Of a stretch of DNA of 64,000 nucleotides, positions 57,741 through 64,000 are shown piece after piece (position 1 is the first letter of the stretch; each line of letters starts with the position of its first letter). The stretch covers positions 62,001-126,000 of the forward strand of contig NOKP01000020.1 of assembly GCA_002682825.1 (NCBI GenBank), in the 5' to 3' direction. A model generated the notes under the pieces. It made no database searches and had not been told where the DNA came from. It saw only the letters and a list, made by a program, of their open reading frames with translations. The stretch comes from Neonectria sp. B-13. Its lineage: Eukaryota; Ascomycota; Sordariomycetes; Hypocreales; Nectriaceae. A program made the translations under genes and the position numbers.

Positions 57741-60263
57741 TTAGCAACCTGAAATACCCAGGGCCGCTGCTGTCGTAGAACCAAGGCCGACCCAAGAGCG
57801 CATAGCATTGATAATGGACACGTCCCGGTGAACACGCGTGTATTTCCCCGCCGTTAAGACGCCTCCTCCATAGCCACACTAGGTTAATCAGTTAGCAAGA
57901 ATAAACACAAGAGAAGCATTCATAGTAACTCACAGCCGAGGCCACGTAGGCTTGGTCATAGGCCATGCCGAGACATCCGCTTGCGGATTGGCTCCCCGTA
58001 TACAGCGCGCAGTCACTCTGGCCATCAGGAAAGCCAGAGGCGCCGTTAGATGCAAACATATAGCTGCTCAGCACCAATTTAATTTTCCAATCGCCATCGG
58101 TGCGACTAAATAGCTGGACCTCAAAGGACCGATGCTTGGAAACGTCCTTGTCCTTGACCAAGACGCTTCCTGTGTCGCCCATATCTCTGCTCGAAGAGCC
58201 AGACGATTGCTGGTCGTGGTCATCGTTCTGGATGGCGAACCGCGATGCGGGAATGACCCAGGAGCCACAGGCGGGAAACTCTTTAGGATAATCAGAGCTC
58301 CAGATCTTGATCTTGGCAATGTCGTTAGAAGAGAGCCCGGCCGCCGATAGGAGGTTGTTGAAGTTGGTGTACCAACTCCACTCGCTGCCACCACAGGCAA
58401 GCAGGTCCTTCTCACCACCGAGGATGACCTCGTTCCATGAGATGAAGTCGGCAGGGAAGTCGCCTCCCCCTAGCTTCTGCTTGACGCGCTTGTAGATCTG
58501 CGCCATCATGGCTGGGCCAATGTGCTTGGCAGCGTCGACGCGGAAGCCAGACGCACCAAGAGACAGGACATCGACGAGGTATGTCGCAATTCTATCTTGG
58601 ACATATGGCTTCTCTGAGTTCAAATCCGTCAGTCCTACGAGCCAGCCCTTGGTGATGACTTGCCCATCTGTCCACGAGCTGAGCGATCGCTCACAGTGGA
58701 AGTCTGTGGGACCATACGGCACGGCCGGGAATTCGAGCGTCGGCCGTGTACCGGAGAAGGGGTTGATCAAGTATGTCTGACCCCAAGTGTAGAACGGCGA
58801 CCCGGCTGTGCCGTTATGTCCCGTGTAAAGGGAGCAGTCAGTGTTGCGGTGGTTTTGGACATCGTTGCCGTTGCCCGACATGTGGTTCAGTACGGCGTCA
58901 AAGTACACGCGGACCCCAACGGCACGACAGGTCTGGATCATGCCACGGAGTTCAGCACGCGATCCCATACGTGATTGCAGCCGGTACGAGACGGGCTGGT
59001 ACACGAAATACCACGGCCGGAACTGGTTGTCTGGCTCGTAATAGTTGGATCCCCAGACATGTTCCTGCGGCGGCCAGATCTTGAGACCCATATACCCAGC
59101 CTTGCTCAGAAAGGAACACTCTTTCGCAATGTCTGCATACGGCCAACCGAAAAGCTCAACAATGGCACCCTTCTGGCCATCACTGAAGGAGCTCTGCCCG
59201 CCGGCAATGGCGGCATTCTCCCAGAGGAAGTAGAGCGGATCCAGGGTCAGTACCGACCCGCTGCTACCGTAGACGACGATGTTGAGTCCACCCTTCGTAG
59301 ACTGGGTGGCCTGATGGACGTTGCTGCTCTGGTTCGCGCCATTGAAACTATACGTGAGCGTCTCGTCTGTTCGCGACAAGCAGTTGACCACCACGGCTGC
59401 CGACGTCTTTGATGAGCTGTACTGGATGTCTGCATAGCCTGTCAACGAGCGATACGACTGAAAGGTGTCAAAGTAGGCGGTATCCCCCTTGGGCGGCGTT
59501 TGCCATCGCCGATTTTCAGACGAGTCTGGGACCGTGTAGGTGGTACCGGAGGCGCACGAGTCCTTTCCGTTGAAGTTCCCACATCCACTGGGCGCTGTAG
59601 CCGCAGCTTCGGTTGGGATTGTTGCTGAGTAGAACGGCGGGATGGGGCTAGTGGACACTGTCCCACCCGAGCCTGGAGGAACAGTAGAGGATGTCGATGT
59701 AGTGGTGGTAGTGGACGTCTGTTTGCTAATGGGGGAGGTACTAGTCTTTGAAGTCGAAGCGACTATTTGGTGATTGACATTGTTGCCCGGATCATAATAC
59801 CTGCCACCTGGTTCAGTACCTAGACTCCCTTATAGTATGGTGTGTCACACTCACGTTGTGCCAGAGACTGTATAGGCAATGTAAAACTGTGTTGCCGACG
59901 CTGCCTTTCCCGAGAAAGCCCACGTCTCATAACCGCTGCTATCTGGTCCGGTTGAGTAGGACGCTGAGATGGGCGTGCTCATCCATGTTGAGCCCGCCGC
60001 CCAGTAAACCGAAACAACCTTCGTATAGGCAATGTTTTGGATCTAGCATGCTCAAACATCAAACCGTTAGCAAATATATGGACCTCTTACAGTCATCCGC
60101 TTCCTCTCACCTTGATGGATCCTGCCAACGTGGAGTCAGTATATGTATAACTGGTCAGGGACACCTGGGTTGCACGCTTCTTGAGCGCCGAGTTGGATGG
60201 AGCTGCCAAAATTCCTATGGCTAGGAGCAGCCAGACAAACAATGCGTTGGGCAGAAACCGCAT
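57741..60263 (-). CDS. Secreted alpha-amylase, CBM21 + GH13
   Basis: Starch-degrading endo-enzyme of about 781 residues. Exons 60263-60111, 60042-59855, 59800-57934 and 57878-57741 fit in frame. A signal peptide (FVWLLLAIGILAAPS) and a KKR dibasic site precede a CBM21 starch-binding domain, residues about 35-130 (GSIKIQNIAYTKVVSVYW, ATQFYIAYTVSGTTYYDPGN). A Ser/Thr-rich linker follows. The GH13 domain starts near residue 215. Its conserved regions are DAVLNH (region I), GFRVDAAKH with the nucleophile Asp (II), SWNEVI with the acid/base Glu (III) and a NDDHDQQ segment at the place of the usual NHD (IV). CBM21 before a GH13 of this animal-like amylase type is an uncommon but known fungal arrangement. 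The last exon is short and easily missed. Confidence 0.92.
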
Positions 60264-62430
60264 GGTGACTGGTCTCTATCTAGTGGTATCACAGATTGGT
60301 AACGAGCTTTGTTTCGAAAACTTGAGAAGAGGGTTGTTCGGCAGAGTGATGTCGCAATGGTTCCGATTTATATAACTGAATCAAAAGCATCTGCTGTCAA
60401 AATGCATTTCGTCTACAGGAACAATGTCCACCGCAGCATTCCAATATCCGGCCACATTATCATGCTCAACCAGGCTTCGGTCCGAATTGTGCACATGCAT
60501 TGGCCAAGGCCTAGACCGCCATACCCCGGATTTTGGACCACACAACCACGGCCTCTAACCCCACACAGCCTCGAGCCCGAGCTGGGTAGAACAGTTTTGC
60601 TACGCCTAATCAGAAGCGTCTCTATCGACAAATAACGGCGAAACAACCGGCCCTTTGTCGGCAGTAGCGCCGAGCCGGATGAAGACTCTCCGCGTCCTCA
60701 TGGGGCAGGGTGACGGGGAACCGGGACTGTTGGTTGTCCGTGGAGGTGCGGGGTCATCGAATATTGATGTTGGTATGGGGAAGCGATTGTTGCCGCAGCA
60801 GTCGCTCCTCTCGTGGGACGACGTTCACGGTTCGTGGTGATGAAGCTCTCCTCGGTTAGTATATAAGTGGATTTCGTGTTAGCGAGAGCCTGCTTCTAAA
60901 GTCCAGAAAGCTCTAAGAGATGTGTTGCGCAAAGCCCCGTTCGTTCTATTCCAGAAGTGAGCTGGTTGGATGCTTCTTGAATGACTTGCAGAAGATCCGT
61001 GAATACTGTTAGCTCTGCAGTGTATGCTTCTGCCTGTTCACGATTTATGGTGCACTTATTAAGCAAACATGTGTAAAATAGGCTGCTTCCTCGACATGTG
61101 CATGAGGTGCTAAGAAATTAAGTGTATACGCAAAGGGACGAGAAAGAATTAACAGAACAGGGGAGGCGGAGACTCCGCTATTGCCAAGCCTAGCTGTAAC
61201 TAAACGGACCGATCCCAGATAATATATCCGTATATGGGGTCAAACCAAGATTTAAGCGAGCATTAACATTCAGCTATCCAGAATAGTTAAGGCTGGTTGG
61301 CGGGAAAATTTCCCCATATCCTAATTCTTCAATTGCCTGTCGGCCCGAAAACCCCTGTCTGATGATGAAGGTACGGCTCGGGCCTTATAGTAGTTTATTT
61401 GGACTGAGCCATTGTCGATTCGTCAATGAGGGCGTAGGCACTAAGTGCATGGGGAAAATCGGCCTGAAAGTGGCGTTCTAAACTGGTCATTAATTGTGAT
61501 GTTGTTGTTTGCTCGTGATGCTTGATGTTTAGGGCTGCGATAAAGACTGATGGGACCAGAGTGCTACGCTGAAGCGAAGAGTCTTAAAGCAGGGTTGCAC
61601 ATAAGCCAAGAACCGACCCTAGAAGTGCTAAAGTACACATCGTGGCTCGACAGTATTGCTATTAGGGGATCATTACATGCATTTGGATCATAGCGATCTT
61701 GAGTTATGAGCACAATCCCTTGCCTTCCCTGAGGCCTTCCGGACAGTTGTAGAGTAAGGTGCGCGTATGGTTGTCCTTCCAATTATGTGGAGGCTGCCTG
61801 ACTGCGACCCTAAGGGGCTCGCTGTGAATTTAGACTGTGAACACATCTTTATCAACTCAGTCCTCAGTGCCCGTGAGCAGATCATTTGTGTCATATGTGT
61901 AACATGGGCGGACCGGCCGACGAGGGCCACTTCGGTTGCTCACAGATCACCCTGCCTTTCAAGGGCCCTCTAGTCAAGATGAATAATGACGAGAGCGTCA
62001 GTATTACGACTATCGAGTTCGGGACCATCCTTGAGGATGCGGAGGATGTCTGCAATATTCGGGCGGACATTAATTCTCTAGGATGGTACAATGAGGGTTA
62101 ACCATCTACCTCTTCATAGACAAAACGCATTTACATTAATCAACGGCAACCTGAGGTGAAATAAAAGTAGGATGACTTAATACGGCTGCATTACCTGTCT
62201 TATGACGCTATGTGAGTCTTGGCTCAATTCGTCGCTGTTTTTGTAGATTCAAGATCCGGAGTGCATTACCCCATATCCAAGGACTTAAAAATACAATTGA
62301 GTAAAATCATAGTCGCTATAGATTGCAACTTATTTGACTTCATTAATTTGTGGATCGCAATTTTTTCAAACACAGCGCCTATAGCAACCGCAATCAGTTT
62401 GGTTGAATGATACAAGATCAGAACATCTAT
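60264..62430. other. Long intergenic region, no supportable gene
   Basis: About 2.2 kb. The first 350 bp is the amylase promoter and includes CTCGAGCCCGAGC at about 60570. Overlapping ORFs at 61767-62101 (plus) and 61564-61930 (minus) have coding-like lengths but no recognised motif or clear splice structure, so they are not called. Confidence 0.5.
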
Positions 62431-63207
62431 TTACTCCATTAACTTATAACATTCTGCTGCAATCTTTCTGACCTCTTGAGGATAGCTTCTAGACTTTTCA
62501 CTAATTTCTTTAATACGAGCTGCCCATTTTTCCCAGTATCGAGGCAGGAGGCCATTTTCTTCAGCTTGTTTACCCCAGTTTTTCACTTCTTCTAGGTGTA
62601 AATCCTGCTTTAGCATTCTCCCAGCCACCTTAAGCCATGCAAGGACTCCGCCAATAAATACTTCCACAGGCCAGCCATAAATAAGCTTAATTGACTCATA
62701 TCCCCAGCTTGCTGTCACACCGCCGAGACCACGAACATACATTTCGGCTTCCAATGTTGCAATGTCTACATAGTGCTCCCTTAAAGCGTCTTGAGCCGCT
62801 TCAGATAGTGGTGTAAAGCCGTTCTCCCATTGCCGTATGCCGTGTATATGAAGTCTATACAAGTCACTCCACATATTGCCAAAGCCTCGGGGTTGTGACC
62901 AGTTGATCCCTCTAGCAGGTGGCAACGTTTGAATAGCGCTAAGAAGATTGAATAGTTTCTCACGTTCGGCTTTCAGATCAACTAAAGCTTCGCAAAGAAG
63001 ACCCATTAGACGGTAGACTTCATGGGGAGGGTCTCTCCCTTGGAGAACTGGTGCTGTCATGGCTGCAGCAGTGTCTTCGACTGTTAACTTGTTGCCTAAA
63101 AATAGTCGTAGACCGTTGGCCTCCTCAGGGTGAAAACCACCGTCTGATGCTAGAGCTTCCCTATCAGTCGCGACGCGGTGTTTAATCCATTTTGTTGCAT
63201 AACCCAT
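62431..63207 (-). CDS. Hypothetical protein, probable DUF3632 family
   Basis: Single-exon gene of 258 residues, all-helical by composition. A Lys-Leu-Thr-Val-Glu-Asp-Thr-Ala-Ala segment (NKLTVEDTAAAMTAP) followed by LLCEALVDLKAEREKLFNLL and SAIQTLPPARG fits the pattern of the fungal DUF3632 proteins, which have a similar opening before a conserved bundle with a Leu-Pro turn. Further segments are LREHYVDIATLEAEMYVRG and YPQEVRKIAAECYKLME at the C-terminus. There is no signal peptide, transmembrane segment or catalytic motif. The function of the family is unknown. The gene stands alone, with no neighbour to suggest a role. Confidence 0.7.
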   Translation of the reverse strand: MGYATKWIKHRVATDREALASDGGFHPEEANGLRLFLGNKLTVEDTAAAMTAPVLQGRDPPHEVYRLMGLLCEALVDLKAEREKLFNLLSAIQTLPPARGINWSQPRGFGNMWSDLYRLHIHGIRQWENGFTPLSEAAQDALREHYVDIATLEAEMYVRGLGGVTASWGYESIKLIYGWPVEVFIGGVLAWLKVAGRMLKQDLHLEEVKNWGKQAEENGLLPRYWEKWAARIKEISEKSRSYPQEVRKIAAECYKLME

Positions 63208-64000
63208 TTCAAATTTTCATGATAGAGTTGATTGTTGGTGTGGTTGCGATAAATTGGTTGCGATTCAATTTCTTGGTCCGGTTTTATGATGCTTGATTAA
63301 AACGAACTGTTGGGTTGTTGTCTTTAAATACACTGATGCCATTGTCCCTTCCATTTTTGGCTCGCCGGATTGTGGAGTTATGTCAGCCCGAGGCTAAGCC
63401 TGGGTGGGAAGAATGTCCGGGATATTAATCAGGCAACCATGAGTCAATGCGGTGCTATGAAGATGTTTGATCCCCTACTCACAAAGCTTGCCGCTAGACT
63501 TTGTGTCTCAGACCATATTGCTGCTGCACAAAGAATATGTAAAATTACGCGGTGGGTCGACTGAGCCACCGACTAAGAAGGACTCTTATCTATGTCTCTT
63601 ATCTCTAGGCGGCGGCTGTCTCCTCCGCATAAGTAGCAAGGAGGTTTATTGAGCTTCTTTCACAGTGTCCAAACATGCCAGTCGTTACAGCTATAATGAT
63701 GGTTGCTTGAGAGTTGGCTGCTAGTTAACACCACCTTCAATTTGTAAGAGTTGGGGTGACGTTCCTAACCTTCAATAGACTAATCTAGCATAGCTGTCCC
63801 TCCATCAGAGGATATAACGTGCGCTGCTCAGACCCGGAAAATGTCTTCAGCGGACGGCTATCCTCGCAGCTCAAGCCGCAGCTGTCAAAATGAGCCAGGG
63901 CGATGGTGTAGATGGACGCTTCCTCTTGACAGTGATCTGAGTCAATTTGTCTGGCATATTGCCCAGACGTACCTCGACCCGGAATAACTTGTTTGTCAGA
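63208..64000. other. Right edge, only a small ORF
   Basis: Contains a promoter region for the DUF3632 gene and, at 63841-63987 (plus), a 48-codon ORF starting MSSADGYPRSSSRSCQNE and ending AQTYLDPE. Its ATG context (AAAATGTC) is acceptable, but there is no other evidence that it is translated. Confidence 0.3.

Noticed and set aside
61564..62101. Overlapping 60-80 codon ORFs on both strands
   Set aside because: No motif, no consistent frame or introns; kept only as intergenic sequence.

Overview
The window looks like nuclear DNA of a filamentous ascomycete (Pezizomycotina). Genes carry short 45-100 bp introns with GT...AG borders. There are three Zn2Cys6 transcription factors, NACHT/ankyrin NLR remnants, and an AT-rich block whose decayed retrotransposons show the C-to-T / G-to-A changes expected of repeat-induced point mutation (RIP). 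I cannot name the species. All gene models are hand-spliced from the sequence and checked for reading-frame consistency; none was tested by database search.

Layout. 1-8.0 kb: gene-free, very AT-rich; reverse-strand translation still shows Ty3/gypsy reverse transcriptase (near 200-1000) and a gag-like block (about 5.7-6.6 kb). 8.3-9.3 kb: piggyBac transposase fragment. 9.7-18.2 kb: a small sugar/polyol-type cluster made of a broken triose-phosphate-isomerase-like gene, a Zn2Cys6 regulator, an MFS sugar transporter and a short-chain dehydrogenase. 18.3-33 kb: a decayed accessory region with hAT and PDR-type ABC transporter fragments, a repeat that also occurs in mutated form in the AT-rich block, a Gre2-like reductase, a small secreted-protein-like ORF without ATG, ankyrin and NACHT-ankyrin pseudogenes, one intact NTF2-like gene and a broken membrane-protein gene.

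33-47 kb is the most coherent block: acetoacetyl-CoA synthetase, a cytochrome P450, then E1-beta, E1-alpha and E2 of a branched-chain alpha-keto acid dehydrogenase (BCKDH) complex, followed by a Zn2Cys6 regulator. P450/E1-beta and E1-alpha/E2 are divergent pairs, so four genes share two promoter regions. The E2 shows a lipoyl domain and a catalytic domain but no recognisable peripheral subunit-binding domain. A run of N inside E2 is flanked by two identical 199-bp copies and is probably an assembly artefact.

47.8-57.5 kb looks like an aromatic-degradation-type set: a vicinal-oxygen-chelate dioxygenase-like protein, a large CTF1-like Zn2Cys6 regulator, a C-terminal fragment of a fumarylacetoacetate-hydrolase-family gene, an FAD-dependent aromatic hydroxylase, a nitroreductase pseudogene and a second NTF2-like gene. 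57.7-60.3 kb encodes a secreted CBM21-GH13 alpha-amylase, and 62.4-63.2 kb a probable DUF3632 protein. Short arrays of CCCGAG-type hexamers recur in intergenic DNA between 38 and 61 kb.
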